Shown: positions 47,189 to 57,382, numbered from the stretch's first letter. The stretch is DNA of 64,000 nt from Paenibacillus antarcticus (GCF_001637225.1 NZ_LVJI01000002.1:124001-188000); one strand, 5' to 3'. The notes: a model not told the origin generated them from the letters alone. A program made the numbers and translations.

Positions 47189-47224
47189 ACCTTGTGTCAT
47201 TCTAACATGTATCCCTGCATAAGA

Positions 47225-47350
47225 ATGAAGTACAAACACCCATGGGGAATAGCCTCCTATATGAAGTCACTGATCATTGGGATGATCTATGGACTTGCGG
47301 GAAGTACCGCAATGGTATTGCTTACTGAGGATGGGATGAATGCATGCTAA
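47225..47350 (+). pseudogene. Remnant of a ureH-type nickel transporter
   Basis: A 42-codon reading frame whose core SLIIGMIYGLAGSTAMVLL matches the (I/L)IGM(V/I)HGLAGSAA signature of UreH/HupE/NicO nickel-cobalt permeases. It stands exactly where Bacillus urease operons (ureABCEFGDH) carry ureH, but the 5' histidine-rich part and the 3' helices are missing. It reads as an internal fragment left by deletions. The match rests on one 20-residue stretch. The rest of the 352-base gap shows nothing else coding. Confidence 0.5.
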
Positions 47351-47370
47351 ATGAATAATATGGGTTGATT

Positions 47371-47406
47371 AACCGAGGAGTCCTGTCATGGAGTTCTCGG
47401 TTTTTT
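47371..47406 (+). terminator. Terminator of the urease operon
   Basis: AACCGAG pairs with CTCGGTT, with an inner TCC...GGA, followed by six T. Confidence 0.8.
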
Positions 47407-47540
47407 GTTAGAATGAAAGGTGATATAGTATTCTATATAATTCCAATAAGTCTAATATTATGTATTCTTAATGTCGATATGAATGAAGGGAACCAATTTA
47501 AGAATAACTAATAAAATGATCTTATTGGGGGTGAACATAA

Positions 47541-47888
47541 ATGGAATGGTATTTGAAAGTGTTAAAGAACTACGTAGGATTTGATGGCAGAGCAAGGCGC
47601 ACAGAATATTGGATGTTTGCCCTAGTCAGTTTCATAATTTCCTTTGTACTTCTAATGCTTCAGTTCATCACAGATCTAAAGCCATTATTCACGACTCTCT
47701 ACTCTTTGTTTATTTTATTACCGACTTTAGCTGTTACGGTTCGTAGACTACATGACACCGGGAGAAGTGGGTGGTGGTACTTCATTAGCTTTATTCCTCT
47801 TGTTGGCGGCATTATAATATTTGTATTCATGTGTCTAGACAGTGTGGAAGATAACGAATATGGTCCCAATCCTAAAGGGTTTAGCTAA
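47541..47888 (+). CDS. DUF805 membrane protein
   Basis: 115 residues, full DUF805 length. N-terminal KNYVGFDGRARRTEYWMF and the VRRLHDTGRSGWW loop are the family's hallmarks; three or four membrane helices. Function unknown. Own terminator; GGGGGTG precedes the start. Confidence 0.88.
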   Translation: MEWYLKVLKNYVGFDGRARRTEYWMFALVSFIISFVLLMLQFITDLKPLFTTLYSLFILLPTLAVTVRRLHDTGRSGWWYFISFIPLVGGIIIFVFMCLDSVEDNEYGPNPKGFS

Positions 47889-47900
47889 GCTTGACCTAAG

Positions 47901-47933
47901 AGCCTCTCTCGATATTCGAGAGAGGCTTTTTTT
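47901..47933 (+). terminator. Terminator of the DUF805 gene
   Basis: AGCCTCTCTCGA pairs perfectly with TCGAGAGAGGCT, followed by seven T. Confidence 0.92.
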
Positions 47934-48042
47934 ATATGTAATTATCATGAAGATGAAGTTGTAATAGAATTTACATTGCGCAAATCTTCCCAATACACTT
48001 TTAACATAAGATTAGAATTACTATTATCATTGGAGGTTAAGC

Positions 48043-51000
48043 ATGTCATATCTAGTAAGTAAGAGTTCTTGGATAAAGAAAATAACCGTGTCGCTAACCA
48101 TCGCACTCGTATTAAATTCGTTTGCAGCTGTATTGGGACTGAACAATAAGATGGTTAATGCAGCAGAAGGTACATACAACAATGATAGTTTCGAACAATC
48201 AGATGCCTTAAGCGTTACGCCTCTAGAACCCTCATATATATCGGAAAGTATAGACGATAATATCGCCCAGACGGAACTATTGGAGCCACTTAGCGTTACA
48301 GACAACGTCTATGGCTATTTCAACCTAACCAGTCAAGTCGTTATCAGTAAAATATATGGTGGTGGAAGCCAGAATGAAAATGCACTCTATCAATATGATT
48401 TCATAGAGCTATACAATCCTACGGATGCACCTGTAGATGTAACGAATTGGTCGGTGCAGTATGCAGTAAGCTCTGCCAAAGCGGATGACAGCTCGTGGCA
48501 GGTTACTCCGCTAACAGGAACGATCCCGGCGAGAGGCCATTACTTAATTCAGGGGTCAGGGAAACCAGTTCTTACTGGTAAAGAACTACCGACACCAGAT
48601 GCTATAGGAATGATAGATCTTGATAATAAAGATGGGAAAATAGCCTTAGTATCTGACGTAACACCAATAACGGTTGTGAATCCGACCAAACCAATGATCT
48701 CTTCATTTGTTGATTTTGTCGGATATGGTGCGGCTAAGAGCTTCTACGGGTTGGGTGCAGCTCCTGCGAACTCGGCTCAAAAAGGAATCGTACGTTACGC
48801 ATTAGATCCTCTTGATCCGTCTTTAGTGACTAAGGCGAGCGCATTGACGGGAAGTGTAGGAGAATTGTATGGAAACAGTTGGAATACCCAAAACAACACA
48901 GAAGATTTCGAGCAAGCCGGTTCTTCAAGCTTAATTGTGCCTCGAAATTCCTCTTATCTTACCCCTATATCGGTAAGTGTGGATAACAGTATCAGAGTTC
49001 AGATGGACTCGCTGAATATGATAAGCGTTACTCATAATCACTTCGCTGTGGCTCTAACAACAGGGAAAGTGAAAGAAGGTTCACTCTCCGAGGATGATTA
49101 TGTTGTTACTGGACTACCTTCTGGTATTCATGTAACTGGAGTGCTCGGAGATGTGGTAAACAATACAATCACGTTTACACTTGGTGGTACAGCCACTGTA
49201 GACGTGAACTCCGATGTTTCATTGCGTGTCATGATTAAGAAATCCGCCAATACACTTCGTTCTTATGACGATTCCGGAACTGTGAGTGGTATTACACTAT
49301 ATAGTAATACACCTAAAGTGAAGGGTGAGGTTACCTCTAATACGTTAAGTATGACTGAGCCTACGAAAGCCGCAGGATCTCTCACGATTCATTTAACTAC
49401 GGGAACGGTGAAGAATGGGCCTCTGCTCGATACAGATTATACAATGACTGGATTACCAAGTGGATTGTCTATTCAAGCTAATGGGGACACGGCAACCAAC
49501 TCGGTAACATTTACAATAAACGGTGCAACGCTCTCCCCTGTGACGGCAGCGATACCTTTAACAGTTACATTGAAAGCCTCAGCAGTAACAACAGGGGCTT
49601 CTCTTGACTCTGATCCAATGGATGGTGTGACGCTAGATCGGTATAAGAAGCCAGTGCAGGCTGATGAAGTTCGGAAAGCAACATTGACGCAGCGAATTAA
49701 GGAAGCTAATGCGTACTATAACAATCCGGATAACAAAAGCTATAAATATAGCTTAGATGGAATGGCGGGTTCCTCAGCAGCCTTTTACAGAGGATCTCCA
49801 TATATGTACTATCAGGATCTAGGAAGCATCATTTCTCTTCCGAAGAGTTGGAAAGAACTTACCCATGTGAAGACGTGGATCGAAGGGGATGCCCATGTTG
49901 CGAATGTGGGATATTACGACGATAAATTCGGTAACATTGTGTTCGATCTGAATGACTATGATGGAGCATATATCGCACCCTTTTATCTAGATTTGCTACG
50001 GATGACGTCCAGCTTGTACTTGACTCGTGACGCAGAGAATCTATCGGCAACGGATGCTGAAATAAGAGACATGGCTTCCGTAATGTTAGAAGATTATATG
50101 AAGTCTCTGGAATCATTGGTGGGTAACAATAATAAGAATACTAACGTCTCGAAATTAGATATGAATCATGTGAGTGAAGGATTCACCAAAACATTAATGA
50201 CTAAGCTTGAGAAGAAGACGCAACTGGATCATTTAATCAAGTGGACGGTACCGACTTCGGACAAGAAACATTCGACAGGTGTGCTTAATATCGATGGGAA
50301 ATCGGATAAGTACCGTGCACCTACGGCTGCTGAAAGATCCGAAGTAGAATTGAATTGGCAACATTATGTCGGGACAATAACGCCGGATTTCGCTAAAGCT
50401 AGACTTGCAGAGAATGCTAATTATTTCACGATAAAAGATGTTGCTGTTCGTATCTATCAGGGGCTGGGTAGTATTGGTTCCCAAAGGTACAATGTGCTGA
50501 TTGAAGGACCGACGGCAAGTCATGATGATGATATCATTCTTGACGTGAAACAAGCCTTCCAACCGGACATGTTTGATAATGCAGTTGAGGCACAAACAAC
50601 CCCATATGGTACTTTCCCAGGGGGAGACGGAGCTAAAGTTAAGACGGCATATGAGAAGATGTCCTTAGATGCAGAAGGGTTCCTAGGATATTTTGAAAGT
50701 AAAAGGGGTTCTTTCTTCGTTCATAAAATATCGCTATATAAAGGTGACTATGAGGATGCACCTGGGGGGATATTCAAGACCAAAGAAAATCTAGCGGATT
50801 ATGTGAGTTATATCTCTAAGGCATATGCTTATGCACACGCACGCTCGGCTGAATACAAGGATGATACGTTTGAAAGAAGCGTATTAGATCAAGTCTATAA
50901 CGATGACCAGACATGGAACAATTTTCAGACGGAACTACTCAACCTTGGCGAAGAATATTATCAGCAGGTGAAGTCGGATTATACGCTGATGAAACAAGAT

Positions 51001-52611
51001 ATGCTCGATGGTAAATTAATCGATGTGTCGGTTCTGAACGGATTAACAATCAGTAATGGAAGCTTATCTCCTGAATTTGATGAGAACAAGCTGAACTATA
51101 CGGCATCAGTAAGTAAAGACGTGGCATCAATTGATGTGAGTGCAACGGCATTAGACAATAAGGCGACAATCAAGATTAAGGGAGTTACTTATACAAGTGG
51201 GACACCGAAATCCATAACCTTGAGTACTGGAATTAATGTGATCGACGTAGTTGTGAGCGCTCAAGATGGAACAACGAACAGAACATATACCATCACAGTT
51301 ACCCGACAAGGAGCAACGGGTGGCGGGAATGATGGGAATAACGGAAATAGTGGAAACAATGGAAACAATGGTTCTGGTTCAGTGACAACGACCAAACCGA
51401 AGGAAGAGCCGACTGTTGTTGAGCAGAATAAGAACACGGTGATTATTAATACCGCGAAGATTCAAGCCTTATTAGCTGAACTACAAGCAAGTGGGAACAA
51501 AGAGCAGAACCTAGTACTTAATCTGCCTAACACGAACAGTAGTGTTACAGACATCACTATGCAACTTCCACTCAAAGTGTTGGAAGAAGTATCAAAGGTA
51601 ATGCCCAACGTCATCTTGACGTTTAATACTGGATTGGCAAGCTATCACCTTCCAATTCAGGCGATCGATTTCACAAGGTTATCGAAGGAACTTGGCGTTC
51701 CTACAGTATCAAGCACACTAACCATTCATGTCAGTCAAGTGACTGGACAGAAGGGGAATACTATTCAGGAGAGTCTGAAAGCAGCTGGTTTGAATGGCAT
51801 AAGTATGCCTGTTGACTTTACTCTCCACGTAGAAGCGAATGGAAAGAAAGTTGAAGTTAACGATTTCGGCAATCACTATGTATCTAGAGTCATTCCATAT
51901 GTATCGAATGAAAGACTGAACGAATTAGTAGTTGTTAGAATAAATGCAGATGGAACGGTATCTGTGATGCCGGCAACATTTGCGGGTGGTAAGGCAACTG
52001 TGTATAGCACGAGCAATAGTATCTATGTGGTAGCACATACACAATCGCGCACTTTCGCTGACATTTCCAACCATTGGGCGAAGTCGGAAATCGAGTTGCT
52101 TGCAGGTAAAAGAATCATTCAAGGAACATCGGCTCAGACGTTCTCGCCTGACGCAACGATGACAAGAGCAGAGTTCACTATGCTACTGTCCAGAGCATTT
52201 GTACTTAAGGAGACTGAAGCACTGGGAAGTTTCTCCGATGTTTCCACATCAGCATGGTACGCAGGGGCTGTAGATGCCGCGTATAAAGCAGGTATTATCA
52301 CTGGATTTACAGACGGAGAATTTCATCCGGACCAAGCGGTGACCCGCGAACAAATGGCAGTTATGATCGTTAAAGCTGCTGAATTATCAGGGAAGCCACT
52401 TCATCCATCTAATACTTCAGACAATGCTAACGCATTCAAGGATGCTAGCCGGATTAGTGCGTGGGCACAAGATGCTGTGGAAGCGACCCATCAAGCCGGA
52501 ATTATTAATGGGGATGGTCATGGTAACTTCTCACCAACAGTTGCTGTTACACGGGCACAGGCTGCGGTGATGTTTAAACAACTGTTAGAAGTGGTCCAGT
52601 TTATGAATTAA
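48043..52611 (+). CDS. S-layer-type surface protein: lamin-tail, DUF2252, cadherin-like and three SLH domains
   Basis: 1522 residues. A signal peptide (about 1-43) is followed by a lamin-tail domain (about 95-235: VVISKIYGGG, YDFIELYNPTDAPVDVTNWSVQY) and repetitive Ig-like segments (about 300-540, with repeated TGLPSG). A DUF2252 domain follows (about 550-990: SSAAFYRGSPYMYY, EGDAHVANVG at 614-623, FDLNDYDG near 635-640). Next come a cadherin-like beta-sandwich (about 995-1088), a Gly/Asn linker (about 1093-1113), a beta-rich region and three SLH domains (about 1337-1515; the first begins FADISNHWAKSEIELL). SLH domains bind pyruvylated wall polymer, so the DUF2252 module, which has a protein-kinase-like fold in known relatives, is displayed outside the cell. 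TGGAGG precedes the start. Confidence 0.9.
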   Translation: MSYLVSKSSWIKKITVSLTIALVLNSFAAVLGLNNKMVNAAEGTYNNDSFEQSDALSVTPLEPSYISESIDDNIAQTELLEPLSVTDNVYGYFNLTSQVVISKIYGGGSQNENALYQYDFIELYNPTDAPVDVTNWSVQYAVSSAKADDSSWQVTPLTGTIPARGHYLIQGSGKPVLTGKELPTPDAIGMIDLDNKDGKIALVSDVTPITVVNPTKPMISSFVDFVGYGAAKSFYGLGAAPANSAQKGIVRYALDPLDPSLVTKASALTGSVGELYGNSWNTQNNTEDFEQAGSSSLIVPRNSSYLTPISVSVDNSIRVQMDSLNMISVTHNHFAVALTTGKVKEGSLSEDDYVVTGLPSGIHVTGVLGDVVNNTITFTLGGTATVDVNSDVSLRVMIKKSANTLRSYDDSGTVSGITLYSNTPKVKGEVTSNTLSMTEPTKAAGSLTIHLTTGTVKNGPLLDTDYTMTGLPSGLSIQANGDTATNSVTFTINGATLSPVTAAIPLTVTLKASAVTTGASLDSDPMDGVTLDRYKKPVQADEVRKATLTQRIKEANAYYNNPDNKSYKYSLDGMAGSSAAFYRGSPYMYYQDLGSIISLPKSWKELTHVKTWIEGDAHVANVGYYDDKFGNIVFDLNDYDGAYIAPFYLDLLRMTSSLYLTRDAENLSATDAEIRDMASVMLEDYMKSLESLVGNNNKNTNVSKLDMNHVSEGFTKTLMTKLEKKTQLDHLIKWTVPTSDKKHSTGVLNIDGKSDKYRAPTAAERSEVELNWQHYVGTITPDFAKARLAENANYFTIKDVAVRIYQGLGSIGSQRYNVLIEGPTASHDDDIILDVKQAFQPDMFDNAVEAQTTPYGTFPGGDGAKVKTAYEKMSLDAEGFLGYFESKRGSFFVHKISLYKGDYEDAPGGIFKTKENLADYVSYISKAYAYAHARSAEYKDDTFERSVLDQVYNDDQTWNNFQTELLNLGEEYYQQVKSDYTLMKQDMLDGKLIDVSVLNGLTISNGSLSPEFDENKLNYTASVSKDVASIDVSATALDNKATIKIKGVTYTSGTPKSITLSTGINVIDVVVSAQDGTTNRTYTITVTRQGATGGGNDGNNGNSGNNGNNGSGSVTTTKPKEEPTVVEQNKNTVIINTAKIQALLAELQASGNKEQNLVLNLPNTNSSVTDITMQLPLKVLEEVSKVMPNVILTFNTGLASYHLPIQAIDFTRLSKELGVPTVSSTLTIHVSQVTGQKGNTIQESLKAAGLNGISMPVDFTLHVEANGKKVEVNDFGNHYVSRVIPYVSNERLNELVVVRINADGTVSVMPATFAGGKATVYSTSNSIYVVAHTQSRTFADISNHWAKSEIELLAGKRIIQGTSAQTFSPDATMTRAEFTMLLSRAFVLKETEALGSFSDVSTSAWYAGAVDAAYKAGIITGFTDGEFHPDQAVTREQMAVMIVKAAELSGKPLHPSNTSDNANAFKDASRISAWAQDAVEATHQAGIINGDGHGNFSPTVAVTRAQAAVMFKQLLEVVQFMN

Positions 52612-52623
52612 ATAAAGTAATGC

Positions 52624-52665
52624 AAATAACCCCCGCCTTCAGCTTTTTGGAAGCGGGGGTTATTT
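52624..52665 (+). terminator. Terminator of the SLH surface-protein gene
   Basis: AAATAACCCCCGC pairs perfectly with GCGGGGGTTATTT across a 16-base interval containing a further CTTC/GAAG pairing. Confidence 0.88.
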
Positions 52666-53062
52666 GTAGAATCAACAATGGATAACTGGAAATAGAATTA
52701 AAATGAGTATCTATGATCTAAGTGCGGTCATAGTTTGGAGGGGCGGAGTACATTTCAGAAATGAATAATGGATAGTTTAACAAGGATCAAGCTGCTCATT
52801 TGGATTTCCAAATTTTTTTAATTGAAATTCTAATTATTATGTTGAAAAGTATCGTTTTTCGTTGTTTAGGCAACTTGTAAGGAAGAATAAATCTAATTTA
52901 TAATAATAAAAATTACTTTTTTTTACTTTAAATAATATTTTTATGTATTTATATTTTTTAAAGTTATAAATACATTAATTACCTTATTTTAAAAATAAAA
53001 GGTTAAAGGGTCGGTTTATCGCAATGAACAAAATGTATAGATAAGTAAATGGGGGATGAATG
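52666..53062 (+). promoter_or_regulatory. AT-rich leader region of the biosynthetic cluster
   Basis: No gene is visible. A hairpin ATTTGG-ATTT-CCAAAT followed by a T-run (52798-52819) resembles a terminator. Downstream, TTGTAA (52875-52880), 18 bases and TATAAT (52899-52904) form the best promoter candidate. From about 52890 to 53000 the sequence is almost entirely A and T, unlike the rest of the window. The presumed transcript would have a leader of about 150 bases. Confidence 0.45.
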
Positions 53063-54637
53063 ATGGGGGAATTAAACAGAGAACAAAATATTTTAATACA
53101 AATTGCAAGAAATTATCTAGAAGGGGGGAAGCAGGCAACATTCGAAAAATTCGATTTTTTAGATATAGATTGGAGTATTCTATATGATCTAATGATTGAA
53201 CAAAAAATGTTTCCCCTCGTTTATAACATATTATGCGATTCTATTCCTTTGTCTTATCGAGAATCGTATCAAGAAACAAGCGACTCTATGAAAAATATGA
53301 ATTATTTAATCTTCGAAGAAATAAGAACGCTTTCACAACGAGAAGATGTTGAAGAAATGCTGTTTATTAAAGGGGCTATTCTTTCCCAGTTACTTTATGA
53401 TGATCCCTTTATTCGTACATCAGGTGATATTGATACCTTAATACGTGAAGCTAGCTTGGAACAAATTGATAAGTTACTTAAAGATGAAGGCTATTTCCAG
53501 GCTTGTGGGAAGGATGGCGTCTATGCTTCCGATTATGATAATTTGGAAATATTGCCCTATCCTATATTGAAAGATTATAGGCATCATGAATATTTTGAGT
53601 ACTACAAGCAGTCGGGAACTGATTACGTGATATTGGAACTTCAACGATATATTCATAACACAATTACTTCTGAACATATAGATCGCTTTTTAGATTCAAG
53701 CAGACTACTAATGGTCAATGGTGTTAAGGTCCGGACTTTGGATACTGACCATACGTTATTGTACCTTATTGAAAGTTTACATACTGATGCTAATTGGTAC
53801 TACCGAGGTCCTAAGTTAAACAAATACTTAGAACTAGCTTTATTTATTAGAAAATATGAAAAAACCATTGATTGGGAAAGGGTATTACATAAATCAGATG
53901 AATTTCAGATGACCGACATTGTTCATGATATTTTCAATGATTTAAATGAGCTTTTTCATTCACTTATCTCACAATCGAGAGTTGACCAATATAAATATTC
54001 TAAAAGGAATAAGTCACTTTCACTAATATGGGAGACTCATCTAGTCGAACGTTTGTTTCAAAGTGACGAAGATCGTATGAAAGAAATATATAAAAATTTA
54101 AAAAGAATATGCTACAGTACTGAGTCATTGAATCACGCTGTTAAATTAGATAATTATAATGAACAAGATCTAAATTACAGCCAATCGGACCATTATTTAT
54201 ATGTTCCAAACGATAAATACGATTATGTGCTAACCTATTTACCCACAGTTGATTCAACAAACTTAACTTTTGCGTTTTATTTGCCAATTGAACTGGTGCA
54301 GTCCTCCTATGACTGGGAAGTGATATTTAACACCATAGATCCCTGTATTGAAAGCAGTATTCTAGATTGGCATACGTTTTCCTTTGCTAAGCAAGAGGGA
54401 GAGATCCAAATTAACGTAAGCGGTTGTGGCAGTGTTGAACGCGTTGGTGATTCAGAGATACGTATTCAAATTCCTCTATCTGAATTCAATTCATCTTCTA
54501 TAGAACTGGCACTTGCATATAAAATTATTTTAAGAGAGCGTATATATGGAAATATATACCATACATTGAACTCGGATGGTTATATGGACAACAGATTCTG
54601 GCTATCTCCATCATTAATTCAAGTATCCGTTAGATAA
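53063..54637 (+). CDS. PF14907-type nucleotidyltransferase family protein
   Basis: 524 residues from ATG 53063 (GGGGGATG upstream). The N-terminal half (about 1-300) resembles the uncharacterised NTP_transf_5 family. It has LFIKGAILSQLLY, then SGDIDTLIRE with the two metal-binding aspartates at about 122 and 124, then a helical region with HTLLYLIESLH-like sequence. The C-terminal 190 residues are beta-rich and unrecognised. Relatives are frequent in Bacillota peptide natural-product clusters, where they are proposed to nucleotidylate a product or precursor. First gene of the cluster. Confidence 0.78.
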   Translation: MGELNREQNILIQIARNYLEGGKQATFEKFDFLDIDWSILYDLMIEQKMFPLVYNILCDSIPLSYRESYQETSDSMKNMNYLIFEEIRTLSQREDVEEMLFIKGAILSQLLYDDPFIRTSGDIDTLIREASLEQIDKLLKDEGYFQACGKDGVYASDYDNLEILPYPILKDYRHHEYFEYYKQSGTDYVILELQRYIHNTITSEHIDRFLDSSRLLMVNGVKVRTLDTDHTLLYLIESLHTDANWYYRGPKLNKYLELALFIRKYEKTIDWERVLHKSDEFQMTDIVHDIFNDLNELFHSLISQSRVDQYKYSKRNKSLSLIWETHLVERLFQSDEDRMKEIYKNLKRICYSTESLNHAVKLDNYNEQDLNYSQSDHYLYVPNDKYDYVLTYLPTVDSTNLTFAFYLPIELVQSSYDWEVIFNTIDPCIESSILDWHTFSFAKQEGEIQINVSGCGSVERVGDSEIRIQIPLSEFNSSSIELALAYKIILRERIYGNIYHTLNSDGYMDNRFWLSPSLIQVSVR

Positions 54638-54649
54638 GGAGTGGTATAG

Positions 54650-55675
54650 ATGATTCGCGTGGAAGGAATCTCGAAAGAATACAAACAATTTGCACGATCA
54701 ACAGGTGTCATTGGATCGATGAGAAATCTATTTTCAAGAGAACATACACTACTAAAGGCCGTAAATGAAATATCCTTTTCAATAGAAAAGGGTGAGGCAG
54801 TCGGATATTTGGGGCCTAATGGTGCAGGGAAATCAACAATGATCAAAATGCTAACTGGCATTTTAGTTCCAACATCTGGAATGGTTACAGTTAATAACCT
54901 TGTTCCACACAAACATCGTAAAGAAATCGCCAAAAAGGTAGGTATTGTATTCGGCCAACGGAGCCAACTGTGGTGGGACCTTCCCGTACAAGATTCGTTT
55001 GATCTTCATAAACGAATTTATAATATTCATGATACCGACTATCGAACAAATATGAATATATTCCTGGAATTATTGAATTTAAAAGAGTTCATCACACAAC
55101 CTGTAAGGCAATTAAGCCTTGGTCAGCGCATGAGAGCAGAGATTGGTCTAGCACTTCTACATAATCCGGATATTCTTTTCTTAGATGAACCAACGATTGG
55201 TTTAGATGTTATAGCCAAGGATAATATTAGATCTTTCATCAAGCAGATGAATCGTGAACATAAAGTATCCGTTCTATTGACCACACATGATCTGAAGGAT
55301 ATTGAAGAAATATGCCCAAGGATGCTGATTGTGAACAAAGGTGAACTTATCTTTGATGGAACCGTTGATCAATTAAAGTCGAACCTTTCACCAGGGAAAC
55401 TAATTACGATTGAATTCGAATCTAATCCTGGAAATGAAGTTGAGTTAGCAAATGCTGATCTAATTGCTGATCATGGCATCAGGAAGACTTTTAAAATTGA
55501 TAAAGGATTGGACTCTGCTATTGATTTTGTCAAACGTGTGTCTAAGCGTTACCCAATTAAAGACTTCAGTCTTGAGGATTCTGATATTGAGGATATCATT
55601 CGCATGTACTACCGAAGTCTGGATAACGATAATAACATTGGAATCGCCAACCAAGAGAAAATGAGTGTGATTTAG
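54650..55675 (+). CDS. ABC-2 exporter ATPase (COG4586-like)
   Basis: 341 residues. Walker A GPNGAGKST at 55-63, Q-loop in GQRSQLWWDLPVQDSF (characteristic of this subfamily), signature LSLGQRMRAEIGLALL, Walker B ILFLDEPTIGLD, H-loop LTTHD, then an accessory C-terminal domain. The two following genes are its membrane partners; the trio matches the COG4586/4587/3694 export systems. AAGGAG precedes the start, 12 bases after the nucleotidyltransferase. Confidence 0.93.
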   Translation: MIRVEGISKEYKQFARSTGVIGSMRNLFSREHTLLKAVNEISFSIEKGEAVGYLGPNGAGKSTMIKMLTGILVPTSGMVTVNNLVPHKHRKEIAKKVGIVFGQRSQLWWDLPVQDSFDLHKRIYNIHDTDYRTNMNIFLELLNLKEFITQPVRQLSLGQRMRAEIGLALLHNPDILFLDEPTIGLDVIAKDNIRSFIKQMNREHKVSVLLTTHDLKDIEEICPRMLIVNKGELIFDGTVDQLKSNLSPGKLITIEFESNPGNEVELANADLIADHGIRKTFKIDKGLDSAIDFVKRVSKRYPIKDFSLEDSDIEDIIRMYYRSLDNDNNIGIANQEKMSVI

Positions 55676-55677
55676 AT

Positions 55678-56469
55678 ATGATGAGAGCCTATTACGCAAT
55701 CACATGTAAAGCATTTTTCCGCAATACGGCTTATCGTTCAGAAGTCTGGTTACGAATTTTTGGCAACATTTCAATCGTATTCATTCAGATTTCAATATGG
55801 AGAGCCTTACTCGGAACTGGCTCGTTGAATGGTATTAATATAGAAGCCATGATTACCTATTCGCTTATCAATGCATCTGTTTCTATGATGTTAATGAACA
55901 AGGTTATTTATGTTGTGGATGATAAATTGAAGACAGGCAATATTATTTCGGATCTATTGAAACCGATTAGTTATCCGTTGCTCTTGTTTTATGACGAACT
56001 AGGTAATGTTGTATTTCAAATCATGTTCACCGTGGTTCCGACGATATTCATTGCATGGCTGATATTTGGTTTCAGCTTTCCCACAGAGCCTTATACCATT
56101 GTGGCATTTGTAATAAGTCTATTGATCGCGTTAGCCATTTCTTTCTTGTTAGGCTATTTAATAGCACTGGTGTCGTTCTGGTTTCTGACAACATTCGCCT
56201 TGGATTGGATGGTTGCGGCATTGATAACGGTATTCTCAGGGTCATTTCTTCCATTATGGTTCTTTTCAGCGGAATGGAGATTTATTGCTGATATGCTCCC
56301 ATTTCAATTCTTAGGGTTTGTACCTGCAGCAATATATATGGGGAAGATGGATGCAAGTGAAATCTTGTGGATGATCATGAAGGGAAGTGTGTGGATTCTG
56401 ATACTTTGGCTTGCAACCCAGTTGCTCTGGAGCAGGGCTATCAAAAGGCTAGTGGTACAAGGTGGTTAA
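55678..56469 (+). CDS. ABC-2 exporter permease 1 (COG4587-like)
   Basis: 263 residues, six predicted membrane helices. It begins two bases after the ATPase stop with two ATGs in a row. MRAYYAITCKAFFRNTAYRSEVWLR is a typical cytoplasmic N-terminus of the family. It pairs with the next gene to form the export channel. Confidence 0.9.
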   Translation: MMRAYYAITCKAFFRNTAYRSEVWLRIFGNISIVFIQISIWRALLGTGSLNGINIEAMITYSLINASVSMMLMNKVIYVVDDKLKTGNIISDLLKPISYPLLLFYDELGNVVFQIMFTVVPTIFIAWLIFGFSFPTEPYTIVAFVISLLIALAISFLLGYLIALVSFWFLTTFALDWMVAALITVFSGSFLPLWFFSAEWRFIADMLPFQFLGFVPAAIYMGKMDASEILWMIMKGSVWILILWLATQLLWSRAIKRLVVQGG

Positions 56470-56495
56470 TGGAAAATAGCTAAGGGTGGGATTCC

Positions 56496-57287
56496 ATGAA
56501 TATACGTTTATTTTCATATTTTGTTACATTAATCATTAAATCTCGCATGGAATATCGGGGCGCATTTATCATTGGTGCAGTTGGCCAGATCACAGGTTAT
56601 GCAGCTAATTATCTCGTTATTTGGCTACTTCTACAAAACTTCGATACCATTAATGGCTGGAGTTGGACAGAAATTGCTTTCTTGTACAGCTTAAATATAC
56701 TGACCTATGCCATAGGAGCATCATTTACATACACACCGATGGTGAGTTTAGATCAGACGATCATTAATGGTGATTTCGATAAGTATCTAACGAAACCACT
56801 ATCTCCATTTACGTACTACTTAGCGAACTTATTCAACATCGGATATATCGCTCACATTGTTATATCATTACTTGTCCTTCTTTGGTCGATCACGCAAGTG
56901 GATATGAACTGGACGGCTATTAAGTTAATCTATCTTGTTCTTGCGATTATAAGTGGTTCTTTCCTACAAGCAGCAGGGTTAGTAGTGATTGGTTCTTTAT
57001 CCTTTATTTTTCTACGTGTAAGATATTTGTTCGAGATTTTCTTTAAACTGAAGGAATTTATTGCCTATCCGATTTCAATATACGGAACCCTACTGCAAAT
57101 GGTTCTAACCTGGATTATTCCTCTTGCTATGATTAATTATTATCCAAGCATATATCTGTTTGATGATAGTGTACTAACCAATAAGATCCTTGGTGTCGTG
57201 GCACTTGTTATTGGTCCCTTAGGATTCTATATGTCCTATAAGTTGTGGATGTATGGAGCAAATAAATATCAGGGGGCAGGCGGTTAG
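56496..57287 (+). CDS. ABC-2 exporter permease 2 (COG3694/DUF990-like)
   Basis: 263 residues, six predicted membrane helices, with FDKYLTKPLSPFTYYLANLFNIG as the family's conserved cytoplasmic loop. GGGTGGGA precedes the ATG. It completes the exporter, presumably for the cluster's product. Confidence 0.9.
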   Translation: MNIRLFSYFVTLIIKSRMEYRGAFIIGAVGQITGYAANYLVIWLLLQNFDTINGWSWTEIAFLYSLNILTYAIGASFTYTPMVSLDQTIINGDFDKYLTKPLSPFTYYLANLFNIGYIAHIVISLLVLLWSITQVDMNWTAIKLIYLVLAIISGSFLQAAGLVVIGSLSFIFLRVRYLFEIFFKLKEFIAYPISIYGTLLQMVLTWIIPLAMINYYPSIYLFDDSVLTNKILGVVALVIGPLGFYMSYKLWMYGANKYQGAGG

Positions 57288-57382
57288 ATTCAGATGGACT
57301 TTTCGTAAATAGGGATATGCCAAGAAAAGGATGACATCGTGAACACTAATATAGGTCAATTCTAGGAATAGGGGTGATGTGA

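Noticed and set aside
53024..53044. Six-codon ORF just upstream of the nucleotidyltransferase
   Set aside because: Weak ribosome spacing and no motif; treated as chance in an AT-rich leader.
57339..57365. Eight-codon GTG ORF (MNTNIGQF) with AAAGGATG upstream, in the gap before the orphan cluster protein
   Set aside because: Too short to support; could be a translated leader, but no conservation evidence is available.
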